From Lepus europaeus (taxonomy: Eukaryota; Chordata; Mammalia; Lagomorpha; Leporidae): a stretch of DNA of 64,000 nucleotides. The stretch covers positions 15,283,218-15,347,217 of the forward strand of contig NC_084850.1 of the NCBI RefSeq assembly GCF_033115175.1. The letters run 5' to 3'. The notes beneath the pieces were generated by a model. That model saw nothing but the letters and a program-made list of their open reading frames with translations. It ran no database searches and had not been told where the DNA came from. A program made the position numbers and the translations under genes. Below, piece after piece: positions 34,790 through 46,219 of this stretch; the first letter of the stretch is position 1, and each line of letters begins with the position of its first letter.

Positions 34790-35425
34790 GTCTCAATTCT
34801 ACTTAAAAACAACCTGAATCTCTCATATTTGCTGTGTTATGTGCATGCTGGTGTAATTGCGCATGATTATATCCTCTATCAAGAAATAATTGAAAACAAA
34901 ATGGCAAATACTTTCTCAAGTAGGGTAGACTAAATACTTGAAGAGTGCCAAATTGAATTACAAATGCTAGAAACTGAGCCAGTAAGAACTATATGACTTA
35001 AAAATAAAACAGACACCAACAGAGATATTAATTAATTCAAGGTTGGATTTGATTGTTAAGGGGACTTTGCATCTCTATCACTGCTGGGAAGAAAGCCATT
35101 TTTAATGGCTTTTGATGGCATCCTGCCTGAGTCTTAGTACCTAAATGTTGGCTTGGGTGATATAAAATTTGAATTAATTTATCAGGAATACTGGAGGATG
35201 GTGTAATCTGTTACTATTTTGAAGCAGTAGAAAGTGTTTGAAATAGGGCTATGGAGTATCCAAATGGTTTGTTAATTTTCAGATCTGAATTTCAACCTCT
35301 ATTATTTGATTCTTTGTGAAGCTCCTTCCTCCTCCTCAATTGCCCATTGTCATAAAAACTAAGCTTTAAACAATCACTGAATTTCAAAATGCGAATTTCA
35401 CTCCTATGCATCACATTTTTGGTAC
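34790..35425. other. Unannotated DNA with a perfect short hairpin
   Basis: AAAGCCATT (35092-35100), loop TTT, AATGGCTTT (35104-35112). No repeat or gene recognised in the interval. Confidence 0.5.
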
Positions 35426-35429
35426 TCTA

Positions 35430-36127
35430 ATAGTTACTATAGATCAGGGAAAACATATGGTATTTATCTTTTTTGGGACTGGGACTGACTTATTTTGTTT
35501 ACAGCCCTTGTCTCTACTGTTGAGGAATGGTGTTTTTTTCTTCCTTTTTAAAGAATTATTTTATTTATTTGAAAGAGGAGTTGCACAGGGAAGTAGATCC
35601 AGAGAGAGAGAGAGGTATTCCATTCCGCTGGTTCACTCCCCAGATGACCACAATGGTCAGAGCTGAGCTGATCTTAAGCTAGGAGTCAGGAGCTTTTCCC
35701 AGGTCTCCCACAAGAGTGCAGGGGCCCAAGGAGTTTGGCCATTTTCTACTGCTTTCCCAGGCCATAGCTGAGAGCTGGATCGGAATAGGAGCATCCGAGA
35801 CTCAACCGGCACCCATATGGGATGCTGGCACTATAGGCTGGGGCTTTAACCTGCTACGCTACAGCGCCGGCCCCAATGTTTTTGTTTTTGTTTTTTTTTT
35901 TCTTATTATTTGTTGAACTCCTTACTTAGTGTAGAATTAATCTTATGACTATAAAGTAAACTGAAAGTAGATCATTGTAAAAATTAAGAGAAGGAATAAG
36001 AGAGGGAGGAGGAGGAAGGGTGGGAGCATGGGCAGGAGGGAGGGTAGGGTGGGAAGTATTACTATGTTCCTAAATCTGTATATATAAAATACATGAAATT
36101 TCTATACCTTAAATAAAATTTTAAAAA
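35430..36127 (+). mobile_element. Older L1 3' end, split by a SINE
   Basis: CAGCCCTTGTCTCTACTGTTGAGGA before, and TTGTTGAACTCCTTAC after, the SINE at 35546-35873 are successive parts of an L1 3' UTR; a G-rich GGGAGGAGGAGG stretch and TTAAATAAAATTTTAAAAAG end it at about 36127. Confidence 0.65.
35546..35873 (-). mobile_element. CSINE inside an older L1
   Basis: AAAGAATTATTTTATTTATTTG to CTACAGCGCCGGCCCC. Confidence 0.9.
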
Positions 36128-36389
36128 GAAAAATGCAACAACACACGAAGCTTTGCTTTAAAAATAGAGACCACTCACTCCCATGCATCCTCTGTACCTA
36201 AAACCATTGGTTTCACTTTCTCCTTTCTCAATCTTCTTCCTTAAGGAAGAATGGTCCCTCCTCCCCTCCCAAACCTAGCCCTGTTCTCCACTTCATCCCC
36301 TTCTACCACATTGTACACCCAACTTCCTCAAGTAACTTCTCTTTCTAAAATTTTCAACTTCTTCTTTATATAAAATTCTTCCCCATTTT

Positions 36390-36440
36390 TTTGGATAAGA
36401 TTTATTTATTTATTTGAAAGGCAGAGTTACAGAGAAATGG

Positions 36441-36492
<52 letters not shown>

Positions 36493-36748
36493 CTTTCATC
36501 TGCTGGTTCATTCCCCAGTGATGGTTGCAATGACCAGGACTAAGCCAGAATGAAACCAGGAGCCAGGAACTTCATCCAGGTCTCCCACATGGGTGGCAGT
36601 GGCCCAAGACTTGGGCCATCTTTTGATGATTTCCCAGGCCATTAGCAGGGAGCTGAATCAGAAGTGAGGCAGCTAGGACTCGAACTGGTGCCCATATGGA
36701 ATTCTGGTGTCACAGGTGGCTGGTTAACCCACTACACTACAACAATGC
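36390..36748 (-). mobile_element. CSINE with (GA) array
   Basis: AAGATTTATTTATTTATTTG, a GA run at about 36443-36490, to CACTACACTACAACAATGC. Confidence 0.85.
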
Positions 36749-36749
36749 A

Positions 36750-37494
36750 CTTGACTCTGTTTTTAAACATGTATGTGTATCCTTTAGTCTGGAGAATAAA
36801 AGTTGCTTAATCATGATAGCCCTCTTCACTATTGTATCAGCTTTTGTCCTCCTTCTTTCATCATCAAGCTTTGTAAATAAACAGTTTACACCAATAAACT
36901 ACAATTTGTCTTCTAGTGTAAATACCATTGCAACTACACTCGTGAAGCTCCTGTACTATCTTTGAAACATTACATGAAATAACTTCTCCCAATTCTGATT
37001 TCCCTTCACTAGGAATAGATTTTTGAGGTTTGAAGTATCTTATTCCAAGCTCTAATACAACATTATCCATGCATAATGGACATTTCTATTTAAATATCCT
37101 ATTGTTACTTCAACATAGTTAAAACTGAACTCACAATTTTCTCTATGATGTTTTCTGAATTGTTTTATACATAAGACACACAGTAAGTTGAATGAGAACA
37201 AGGATCACATCTCTAATGTTCATTATTGTATCCCAGTCATACTACTTGAGTATAGACAATATTCAATAGATATTTATTTAAAAGAAAAATATCATTCTGT
37301 TACAAAGTGAGCCTTAGCTTCTTAGGGTCAGTTTGGATTAACACCACTCTCCTTTGTCATGAAAATTAAATCAATGATCAAATCTTGTCCTATTTGCCTT
37401 AAAAATGATGAAGTTAAATGGATAGATTTGAAGTAAGATGAAACTTTTGACTGTTTGGATGAGTTTCATAAACATTCACTTTTTTGTTTATAAA
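36750..37494. other. Mostly unannotated A/T-rich DNA
   Basis: Apart from the L2 scrap at 37160 nothing is recognised. Confidence 0.5.
37160..37285 (+). mobile_element. L2 3'-end fragment
   Basis: GAACAAGGATCACATCTC ... ATTCAATAGATATTTATT resembles the L2 3' end. Confidence 0.4.
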
Positions 37495-37610
37495 AAGAAG
37501 GACAATAGTAGTACTAACCTTATCAGGTTAGTGAGTATGAGATAATGTCTATAAATTGCTTGTTATAATGACTGGCACATAGCAAGTGCTACATAAATGA
37601 TAGCTATTAA
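37495..37610 (+). mobile_element. MIR fragment
   Basis: GTACTAACCTTATCAGG ... AATGACTGGCACATAGCAAG ... ATGATAGCTATTA is the 3' half of MIR. Confidence 0.6.
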
Positions 37611-37673
37611 AACTATCTTTCACTACTCCCATGTGGACTCATGCTCCACTAGGGATGTCAATTTACTACTTAT

Positions 37674-37708
37674 TTTTTTAAAGATTTATTTATTTCTTTA
37701 TTTGAAAA

Positions 37709-37770
<62 letters not shown>

Positions 37771-38033
37771 TTTTCCATCTACTAGCTAACTCCCCAAGTA
37801 CCCCCAATAGCCAGGCCTGGGACAGGCCAAAACCAGGAGCCAGGACCTCCATCATGTTCTCCCACATGGGTGGCAGGGGCCCAAGTACTTAGGCCATCAC
37901 CTGCTGCCTTCCTTGGCACATCAGTAGAAAGCTGGATCAGAAGTGGAGTAGCTACAAATTGAGTTGGCACTCTGATGTGGGATGCTGGCATCACAAGCAC
38001 AGCTAAACTTGCTATGCTACCACGCTGGCCTCA
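37674..38033 (-). mobile_element. CSINE with expanded (AT) and (GA) arrays
   Basis: AAAGATTTATTTATTTC, then (AT) about 37711-37748 and (GA) about 37749-37770, to GCTACCACGCTGGCC. Confidence 0.85.
37711..37770 (+). repeat. (AT)n then (GA)n microsatellite
   Basis: About 19 AT units followed directly by about 11 GA units, within a CSINE. Confidence 0.95.
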
Positions 38034-38039
38034 CAACTT

Positions 38040-38403
38040 CTTTTTGTAAAAGACTTGTTGATTTTATTATTTGAATTTTATTATTTGACAGAGGGAGGGA
38101 TAGGAAGGGAAGAAAGAGAGGAAAGGAATTAGGGAGAGATATCTTCTGTCTGCTGGTTCGTCCCCAAATGCCTGCAACAGCCAGGGCTAGGCCAGTCCAA
38201 AGCCAGGAGCCAGGAACTCCATCTTGGTTTCACAAGTGCAAGGCAGGAACCCAAGTACTTGGGCCATCATCTGCTGCCTCCCAACATTAATAGGAAACTG
38301 GATGGGAAACACGGAGTAGCTGAGACTCAAACTGGCAATCAGATATGCAATGCAGGCACCCCAAGTGGTGGCGTAACCCATTGCACCACAATGCTACCCC
38401 AGC
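38040..38403 (-). mobile_element. CSINE, diverged, abutting the previous one
   Basis: TTTGACAGAGGGAGGGATAGG to GCACCACAATGCTACCCC; the T-rich end carries a short duplication of TTTTATTATTTGA. Confidence 0.75.
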
Positions 38404-39460
38404 CTATTTCATGTCATTGCTATTTCTCTTGGTTTGAATATCCTCCTTCCTGTCTGCCAAATCACAATGCTATTTACTCTTTGTGTTACTTTTATTCTTA
38501 AAAAACATATTTCTAGTAAAATGTTAAATAGATTTAAAAAGCTTATAAAGGAAAAGTACATATGCTTTACTCTCTCCTAACTGCTGCTCTGTACAACTGG
38601 AAGAATTGCTTTTAATAATTGTAGCTGTTTTTTCTTGTATTTACTTCTGCATTTCTGTGTATGATACTTATGCTGCTATTTCTTGATCTTTTAATTTTTA
38701 GATAAGTGGAATTTCCTTCTTTTTCTGGAAGACAAAGATTTAGATTTCTCACAATACAGTCATCTCCAACTCCTGTTCCCTTCATCCTACAAAGGAGTCC
38801 TAACTTAGTAAATCAATGACAATGTTTTAGTTGTTAGGTCTATGTAAATGTCTCTCATTGTGGAGCCAATGAATGTTTTATTATGAATCATTTACTTCAT
38901 GAACAACCTTGTGGTTTCCTAGATTTAAAAACTATCTTATTAGTTTGTTAGCTTCATTTTCTAAGTGTTTATTAATTAATTTCCTCATATAATTGTAAAA
39001 CCTTTCTGAACACTATTCTTTGCCTGATCAAACACATTGGTAATTTGTTTTCTTTTTTTATTTTTCCTAGAACCATCTCTCCTTGGCCCCTCTATCTTCC
39101 TGCTCCTTTATGGCTTCTCTAGTTATGCCACACAATTGTCTACCTTGAACATTCAGTACCATCCAGAGAATCCCCTTCCCTCTCTTTCATGTGCATCACC
39201 AGTTTTCTGGATCCCTTGTCGTCTTCTTTCTTGGTGTAGTCTCTTATTTGATGGAATGCAAATTCCAGTAGCTTTCCAAGAATGGAAAACAAAATCTCAT
39301 GTCATTTACTTTTTTCAACATGAATCCATTGTTCCTCTAGACAGGTCTACTTACTAATTAATGGAATATTTTCACTTCTATAGCTTTATCATTTCCTTGG
39401 TTTGAATACTCTCCTACTTCCTGTGTTTCTACATGCTACTTAGTACTTTCAGATTAATTT
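38404..39460. other. Old repeat remnants and unique DNA
   Basis: CTCTTGGTTTGAATATCCTCC (38427) and CCTTGGTTTGAATACTCTCC (39395) look like two relics of the same old element, possibly L2. 38510-38750 resembles ancient antisense L1. No gene. Confidence 0.4.
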
Positions 39461-39783
39461 TTAAAAGATTTATTTTATTTATTTGAAAAGCAGAATGACA
39501 GAGACAGAAGAAGAGACAGAGACAGAAAGAGACCTATCTGCTGGTTCAGTCTCCAAATGGCAGCAACAGCCAGGGACGGGCCAGTCAGAAGCCAGAAACT
39601 CACCCTTGTTTTCCACATGGGTGGCAGGGGCCTAAATACTTGGACCATCCTCTGCTTTTTTCCCAGGTACATTAGCAGGAAATTGACTTAGAAGCAGAGC
39701 AGTCTGATTGGATCAGGCATTCAGCTATGGGGTGCAGTATCACAAGCAGTGGCTTAAGCCATGACAACACATGCCTGCCCCCA
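39461..39783 (-). mobile_element. CSINE
   Basis: TTTTAAAAGATTTATTTTATT to CATGCCTGCCCCC. Confidence 0.85.
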
Positions 39784-39788
39784 AAACT

Positions 39789-40112
39789 ATTTTTTTTAAT
39801 TTATTTGACAGGTAGAGTTATAGACAGTGAGAGAGAGAGAGAGACAGAGAGAAAGGTTTTCTTTCCGTTGGTTTACTCCCCAAATGGCTGCTACAGCCGG
39901 AGCTGCACCGATCTGAAGCCAGGAGCCAGGTGCCTCTTCCTCTCCCTGCGGGTGCAGGGGCCCAAGGACTTGGGCCACCCTCCACTGCCCTCCCGGGCCA
40001 CAGCAGAGAGCTGGACTTGAAGAGGAGCAACTGGGACTAGAACCAGGTGCCCATATGGGATGCCAGCGCCACAGGCGGAGGATTAACCAAGTGAGCCACG
40101 GTGCCGGCTCTA
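39789..40112 (-). mobile_element. CSINE, younger form, next to the previous one
   Basis: AATTTATTTGACAGGTAGAG to GTGAGCCACGGTGCCGGC; the head is of the tRNA-like type. Confidence 0.85.
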
Positions 40113-40580
40113 TAATTTTTTTTTAAATTAATGCATGTACATAGTTAAAAATTCAAAATTATAAAGCTTATACAGAAAAAGAGTATACATCCCTTATACT
40201 TTTCTTTGGCACTCTTTAATCCTGTTTGCAGAGGCAAATACTTAGCTTTATTTTAAATGTTTCTTCTGCTATTTATCTCCTTATGTCTAAATAAAATAAT
40301 TATACTGATATATATTGACTTATTGTTATTAAAGATAAAGATTTAGGATTTTTATATCATATCCTTTATAACTCTTCTCTACCTTCCCTTCTACTGTGAT
40401 TTAAAAAACCCATTCTTTTAATGGTCACTTCTAGAATCTTGCCTGCCTTTAATTTCATAATTACTAGAATACATCTTCCCCGTTTTGAGAACCAAAAAAA
40501 TATTAGATCATCCTCAGTCCCCTTGGAGTTCTGCCATTCTCCATGATTACTAACCTCATCTGTCAGTACCGTGGGATGTA
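40113..40580 (-). mobile_element. Possible ancient L1 remnant
   Basis: AGTTAAAAATTCAAAATTATA ... GAGTATACATCCC ... CAGAGGCAAATAC resembles the antisense of an old L1 segment; low similarity. Confidence 0.35.
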
Positions 40581-40589
40581 ATTAATATG

Positions 40590-40990
40590 GGCTATTTGGA
40601 GCACAATAACAGGGAGCCCTGATCTCATCTGAGGAAGTGACATTTAAGCTGAGACCCGAAGGATGGATGCATAGGAAAGGCAGGTTCAAGCATTCCAGTA
40701 GAGATGGTCGCCTGTGTAAAAGCTGTCTAGAGAGAAGGAACTTTGGAAACTCAAGGACTGAAAGGTGGTGAAGCCAGGTGAGTGCCAGAGAGAAGCTAGA
40801 GATGAAGGCAGGCATCAGAGAATTGGGGGCCTTCTAAGTGATATTAAGGCAGGAGTTTGGACTTACCCTAAGAACAATGGGAAACTTTTGAAATGTCATA
40901 AACAAGGGCATGATTTTATCTGATTTGTCTTCCAAGATTCCCATGGGTGAAGTGAAGATAGTGACTTGAAGAGGGCCAGTGCTTTGGAAG
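40590..40990 (+). mobile_element. Ancient dispersed repeat, name not assigned
   Basis: GAGGAAGTGACATTTAAGCTGA, AGACCCGAAGGATGG, GGCAGGAGTTTGGACTTACC and GGGCATGATTTTATCTGATT make a familiar old-repeat pattern in mammals. It holds no usable reading frame. Confidence 0.4.
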
Positions 40991-41099
40991 ACACTGGTAA
41001 AATTGATCTCAAATAAACATCAATCCTAGCCTTGATAGTTTTGGGAAAAGAAATTTCACATGAGCAAAACATCTTGTAGTCTTACAATATATGTGTTTT

Positions 41100-41434
41100 T
41101 TTAAAAAAGATTTATTTATTTATTTTAAAGGCAGAGTTACAGAGAGGCAAAGGCTGAGAGAGAGAGAGAGAGAGGTCTTTCATCCCCTGGTTCACTCTCC
41201 AAATGGCCACAACAGCTGAAGCTGGATTGATCCAAAACCAGGAACCAGGAGCTTCTTCTGGGTCTCCCACGTGGGTGCAGGGGCCCAAGGACTTGGGCCA
41301 TCTTCCACTGCTTTCCCAGGCCATAGCACAGAGCTGGATTTGAAGTGGAGCAACTGGGACATGAAACGGTGCCCATATGGGATGCCGGCACTGCAGGCAG
41401 CACCTTTACCTGATACGCCACAGCGCCGGCCCCA
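41100..41434 (-). mobile_element. CSINE
   Basis: AAAAAAGATTTATTTATTTAT to GCCACAGCGCCGGCCCC; AATATATGT on both sides. Confidence 0.9.
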
Positions 41435-42322
41435 TAATATATGTTTGAAAGCTCATCATGGAAAGTTGGAGATCAGTTTGAGGAAGACAGGGTGATTTAG
41501 ATACTGTTGTACAAGATTCAGTTTTTCTTTGCTCCTTTTTTTTTTTCTTTTGGGTATTGGAAGTGATTCCTTTCCCTCAGTGTTCTACTCCCACTAGATG
41601 ACTAAACTGCTGACCAACCCAGTGACCTCAGAAGCAGTTTGCTTTCCTCCTTCACAATTGTGGCCCACATCTTGTTTCCTAGTGGCTGTTATGCCCATTT
41701 GCCACAGTGAGATTTCTTACAAGTTGAGGTAGATGGTAGGTAGGAAGCACAAGGAGCACTAGTGGCAGCAGGGCAATCTGAGCTCCCAAATATATTGTAT
41801 AGAAATCAGACAACAGAATTGAAAGGGCCAAGGAACTCTCTCCTTTCCCTCCACAAGGCAGCAAGCATTATCTCTGGTTAGGCTGCTAATAAAGACAGAA
41901 GATTAAATTCTTACCTTCTGGAGACTGGCTTCTGCTGCAAATCAGCTGATAATTCAGAAGGTTCTGTTGTGCCACAGGTTCTGCCAGTTTCATCAGGAAG
42001 AAGTTCATTTTCACAGATCTGTTTATGGAGTTGGCCAAATGAAAATGATGGTCTGATGGTCTGCTTTTCATACTTATCAGCAACAGTTTTGTTTTTTTTT
42101 TTTTTTTAACACCACTTGGGTTTTCTTTGGAAACTGAAGAGGCACTGAAAAGAACAAAAATAATTTCTCCTTGTTTTAGGAATACCTCACAAATGGTGAC
42201 TTTAAAGGATATGTGTGAGAGTAGCTCTAATTTCAGGTTAAATTTGGATGTGGAAAAAAATCAACTTGCATAAATTTCATGTTTTCCTGAGCAAATTTTG
42301 ATTTGTATGGAATTGCATTTTT

Positions 42323-42670
42323 TTAAAATTTTTTTTTTTATTTTTGACAGGCAGAGTGGACAGTGAGAGAGAGACAGAGAGAAAGGTCTTCCTTTGCCGT
42401 TGGTTCACCCTCCAATGGCCACCGCGGTAGGCGCGCTGCGACCGGCGCACCGTGCTGATCCGATGGCAGGAGCCAGGTGCTTCTCCTGGTCTCCCATGGG
42501 GTGCAGGGCCCAAGGACTTGGGCCATCCTCCACTGCACTCCCTGGCCACAGCAGAGAGCTGGCCTGGAAGAGGGGCAACCGGGACAGAATCCGGCGCCCC
42601 GACCGGGACTAGAACCCGGTGTGCCGGCGCCGCAAGGTGGAGGATTAGCCTAGTGAGCAGCGGCGCCAGC
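42323..42670 (-). mobile_element. Young tRNA-headed CSINE
   Basis: Exact duplication TGGAATTGCATTTTT (42308-42322, 42671-42685). GC-rich body nearly identical to 16469-16810. Confidence 0.95.
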
Positions 42671-42689
42671 TGGAATTGCATTTTTATAG

Positions 42690-44199
42690 TCAAGCAAATT
42701 AGTTTGGACACATGAGTATAGGTGCTGTGCTGAAATAAATTAGGACAAAGAGTAGATTTATAACAGCAAATGAAAATAGGGCCAATAATACTACTGTATC
42801 TTGGAAGTTCTAAAACCCCTGCGTTTACTCTGCTGCAATGTGAGAATGGACAAGTCTGAAAAAACATTGACAAAAAAAATCAGTGCACTATTTTTTTATG
42901 TTAGTTTGCCTTAAACGTTAAGTCTAGAAAGTGTGACAGTAACCTCTTCCTCCCCCCAATTTCAGTATCTAGAATACTGCGTGCCTCTTACTAGTTTTCC
43001 AAAAAAAAGTGAATGAAATTACAGTATCTTGCTGTGTTCAATAAAGCCAGAAAAATATTTTAAAAATCAATATTTGTAGGGAAAACTTTAGATCCATTTT
43101 GTCAATAAGATATCCTAATATTTGATTGATAAACATTTGGCATAAATCCTAAAATCATTAAATGCAGAAGGAACCATAATAGGGGAAGAATTAGAACCAA
43201 TTGGTTTTACTTGTTGGCAGTTAGGGTAGTTTGGGAACAAACCTTAGGTCTCCAGCAGTTGCACTTTTTTGGGGATGGGCTCCTCTTGGTTACAGAATCA
43301 AGTTTCAACTTCATAACACATTTCTGAAGATCTCTTTGGGTTCCACTTTTATTTGAACCGCTCCCGCGCAGGTATCCCGGGTTTCTGCTAGGGCTGTGAG
43401 GTTTCGAACTTTCTCAATGATCTCTCCCTTCACCTCCGACTTTGCCACCTGGGTTCATCAGTGCCACTAAAGTCTTCCCGTATTTCAAGGCCCTGTTTAA
43501 TCTCCAGAACGTTTGGAAAAGTTTCCCAGACCCCTTTTCAGATGTTATGCTTGCCCCTATTTTCTGCAGTACTTTGAACTTCCACTCTAGCAGTCATTTG
43601 ATTTTAAGGCTTCGTTTTCCCGTTTGTAGTCTGTAACTAGATTGTTACCGCCTGCTGGGAAGATCTTTTAAGAAATTTCTGCATTCAGCCTCTACACAGT
43701 GCCTGGTACAAAAAAAATACGCAGGAAAAGTTTATTGAAACGACTCTAGACCTCTGAGGGAAAAGGAGAAGCGCCTGTGCCCAGCAGTAAAGACACTTCA
43801 TGCCCTCAGAGGAGGCCTGTGGTGTATCTGGGCCTTGTCCTCAGCTCCAGACTGGCAGTAAAGGTCTTTGAACTCCCTTCACTTTTTTTTCTTCACTTTA
43901 ACAGAAGAATCTGCAAGTTTTTCTCCAACAGCCTCAGGCCCTGCCTTAGAGGGCGGCGCAAAAAGAGTGGGGCTGGGGTTGGGCATGCCTAGTCTCAGTG
44001 CAATTCTAAACCCAACTTTCATTTTTCAAGTTTCTCAAATTTCAGTTCTACGAAGGGGCCGAGGGCTTAGAAGGTTTCCTGGCGTGCAAAATTCACGTTC
44101 TAGGGAAGTCTCCCTGCATTCGGGACTTTGTAGAAGTTATCTTTCTCACATTTCCCACTGGTAGGAATCTTCTGAGCGCTTCTGGCCGCCACATCCAGC
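42690..44199. other. Upstream flank of the ATP11C CpG island
   Basis: Unique, CpG content climbing from about 43.3 kb; no SINE from 42671 to 49614, in contrast to the flanks. May hold distal promoter elements. Confidence 0.45.
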
Positions 44200-44326
44200 C
44201 AGTGTAGAAAACCGCATTTCGGCGCCACGGTTTCAGCCGCTTCCTCCTTCGACTCTCTGGGCAAATCCCTGACGGGCGTGTGGGGGAGCTCCCAGCCTGC
44301 TTTACGAGGAGTAGGGGAATGGTTGG

Positions 44327-44345
44327 ACTACAACTCCCAGGCTGC
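44327..44345 (+). promoter_or_regulatory. ZNF143/THAP11-type promoter motif
   Basis: ACTACAACTCCCAGGCTGC fits the ACTACAAYTCCCAGNRTGC motif recognised by ZNF143 in many CpG-island promoters. A partial sister copy (GCTCCCAGCCTGCTTTA) lies at about 44287-44303. Confidence 0.65.
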
Positions 44346-44390
44346 TTTGGGAGCAGCGCGAAGGAGTGTTGGGGGGGGTGTTGAGGTAGT

Positions 44391-44411
44391 GGCGGCGGCG
44401 GCGGCGGCGGC
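44391..44411 (+). repeat. (GGC)7 run in the CpG island
   Basis: Seven GGC triplets, then CAGCGG, about 1 kb upstream of the ATP11C start codon and probably upstream of transcription. Confidence 0.9.
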
Positions 44412-45430
44412 AGCGGGGTGGGGGGGGAGTGACTGGGAAATCCCGCCCCGCTGCGCAGCAGCAACGACACAAAGCCTGACTTTACAACCTCACAGAGAAG
44501 GTGGAAGTAAGAAGGCTTAGGTGGGGATGCAAAACGAGAGAAAGAACTAGAGGAGGGAAAGCTGCGTAGGTGGGAACGGAAAACTCACCTTTCAGGGATG
44601 AGAAGGGGGCCGCTTTCGTAACTACTCCCCCCACGCCCGCCCCGCCCCGCCCCACCCCGCCCTCGCTGGGGTCTCCACGGCGTTCTGCCGGTCCCTACTC
44701 CATGCTCTGAGCTCGGCTCCTCCTCTCAGCCGGGAAGCTGAGAGCCCGGCCTTTTCGCGGGCTCAGGGCGGGCGGGCTTCCCTGAGGCTCCCCAGCCCGA
44801 GTGCCGGACGAGCGCGGGCTGAGGAGCTGCGAGTGAAGCGGCGCAGCGGACGAGTTAGGGGCCGGGTGAGGGAAGCTGTCGCTTCCGACAGGAGATAGGG
44901 CAGTAGTGGCGGGCTGAGGCGAGGTGGGGAGGATTGGTCCCTCGTGTCCTGAGTGGGGTGGCTTCGGAGGCCAGCGGGGGAGGCAGCTGTGGTGGCACTG
45001 CGCTGGGGGAAGAGTACGGACTGCGAGCGGGGTGCCGAGCCCGCTCTGGCGGAGAGATCGGGGCGCCCCTCTCCCCGCAGGAGGAACCTAGCGCGGCTCC
45101 GCCATACCTCCCCCGCGCGCCGAGCTCTTTCGCGCTGCGGGCTGCTGGGGCTAAATAAGGGGGAGCAACGGGGCCGCCGCCCCCGGGACGGGCGGGTTGT
45201 GAGTGAGGCGGGGCGGCGGCCGCGGGCGCTAGGGCGCGGGCGGCACGGGGGCGAGGGGGCGGGGAAGCGCGAAGAGCCAAGGAGGGCCGGCGACGGGCGG
45301 GCGGGCGGCCGGGCAGCCCTCCTCGCTACCCGCTTTGAGCCGCTGGCCCACGCCGCAGTGTGTTTTGTGGACGGCGCCTTCCCAGATAGCCCAGGAGAGC
45401 CCAGCCCAGCGCCGGACAGCTTTCGACGCT

Positions 45431-45457
45431 ATGTTCCGCCGGACCTTCAGTCGTTTT
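45431..45457 (+). CDS. ATP11C: ATP11C first coding exon (N-terminus only)
   Basis: ATG at 45431 followed by eight codons (MFRRTFSRF) and a consensus GTAAGT donor at 45458, leaving phase 0. One ATP11C N-terminal form in human and mouse begins MFRR(S/T)LNR(F/L) and continues directly into CAGEEKR from exon 2, so the residues and the phase both fit. ATP11C is a P4-type ATPase that, with CDC50A, flips aminophospholipids to the cytoplasmic leaflet of the plasma membrane; it is important in B-cell development and red-cell membrane asymmetry. The start has G at -3 and T at +4 (moderate context). Support also comes from the surrounding CpG island, from CXorf66 upstream on the same strand and from miR-505 downstream, the known gene order. 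The catalytic body lies beyond the window. Confidence 0.9.
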
Positions 45458-45728
45458 GTAAGTACTCTCGCTGCGGCTCCCCGCGTGCCGCTCGGCGTGC
45501 TCGCCGGGTCCCTCAACACAATTTCCTGAGGGGGGAGTAGCGTCTTTGGCAGACACCAACACCCTTTTTCCTTTTGACCTGAACACTTTGCCCAGGCGGC
45601 CGGGGCGGGGAAGCTGGTCGGGGTCTCCCACCGCTACCCCCAGGACAATTTCCCTGGCGCCGGGGGCCGCCCTCGAGCTGGGTGCTGGGGGGACCGACCC
45701 GGGCGCTTCTCAATTGGCCAATTAGTCG

Positions 45729-45737
45729 AAGATGGCG
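45729..45737 (+). promoter_or_regulatory. YY1-type site (AAGATGGCG) at start of intron 1
   Basis: AAGATGGCG matches the YY1 core and sits about 270 bases after the first coding exon, next to GGCCAATTAG (45717-45726), which contains a CCAAT box. Downstream YY1 sites are common in CpG-island genes. Binding is inferred. Confidence 0.45.
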
Positions 45738-46193
45738 TTTTATGATCCGAGGGAAAGCTTTCTTTTGTTTCCTCTGCCAGGAGCACATGGACATAAAACT
45801 AGAACTGTCACTGTGGCCCAAAGGAGAAGCTGGGGGCCGAGGGAGCAGGAGGCTAGGACAGGACTCAGCTTTTACCTGGAGCTCGTCCCAGCGGGTAGCT
45901 GGTGACCAGAGGCAGGGCAAACTTTCGAGATACAGCCTACGAAGCTACCTTGAGGGCATCGTAAAAGCGGGCTGGGTGCAGGTGGAGAAGCGGGGTGGCT
46001 GCACCGCCGCTGCACTGAGCGCCAGTGTGAAACCCCGGGGACAACTGAACACCCACGACATGGAACCCACGGAGGAAATGCAGGCTGCGGCTGCACTGCT
46101 CCGTCCACGTTTCCACCCTGCCAAGTCCCCAGGAGAGGGAATTTCATTGCCCTGGGACTTCGGTCCATGGAAACTCGGTTTGAGGCTGCTGAC

Positions 46194-46219
46194 CTTTTTT
46201 TTTTTTTTTTTTTTTTTTT
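46194..46219 (+). repeat. T-homopolymer in intron 1
   Basis: About 26 T residues between GACC and GGAGTAG, without a recognisable SINE body next to it. Confidence 0.9.

Larger units (their letters stand above)
44200..45740. promoter_or_regulatory. ATP11C: CpG island and promoter of ATP11C
   Basis: GC content and CpG density rise sharply against the A/T-rich surroundings. The island holds GC boxes (44637-44667, CCCCGCCCC type, and many GGGCGGG), a reverse CCAAT box ATTGG (44933-44937), a (GGC)7 run (44391-44411), a TATA-like or MEF2-like CTAAATAAGG (45151-45160) and the first coding exon at 45431. It looks like a housekeeping-type promoter with dispersed starts; the exact start site cannot be read from sequence. 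Being X-linked, it would be a target of methylation on the inactive X (inference). Confidence 0.85.

Noticed and set aside
44953-45540. Long GC-rich open frames across the CpG island on both strands
   Set aside because: High GC removes stop codons. The true coding start is the short ATP11C exon at 45431 in a different frame.
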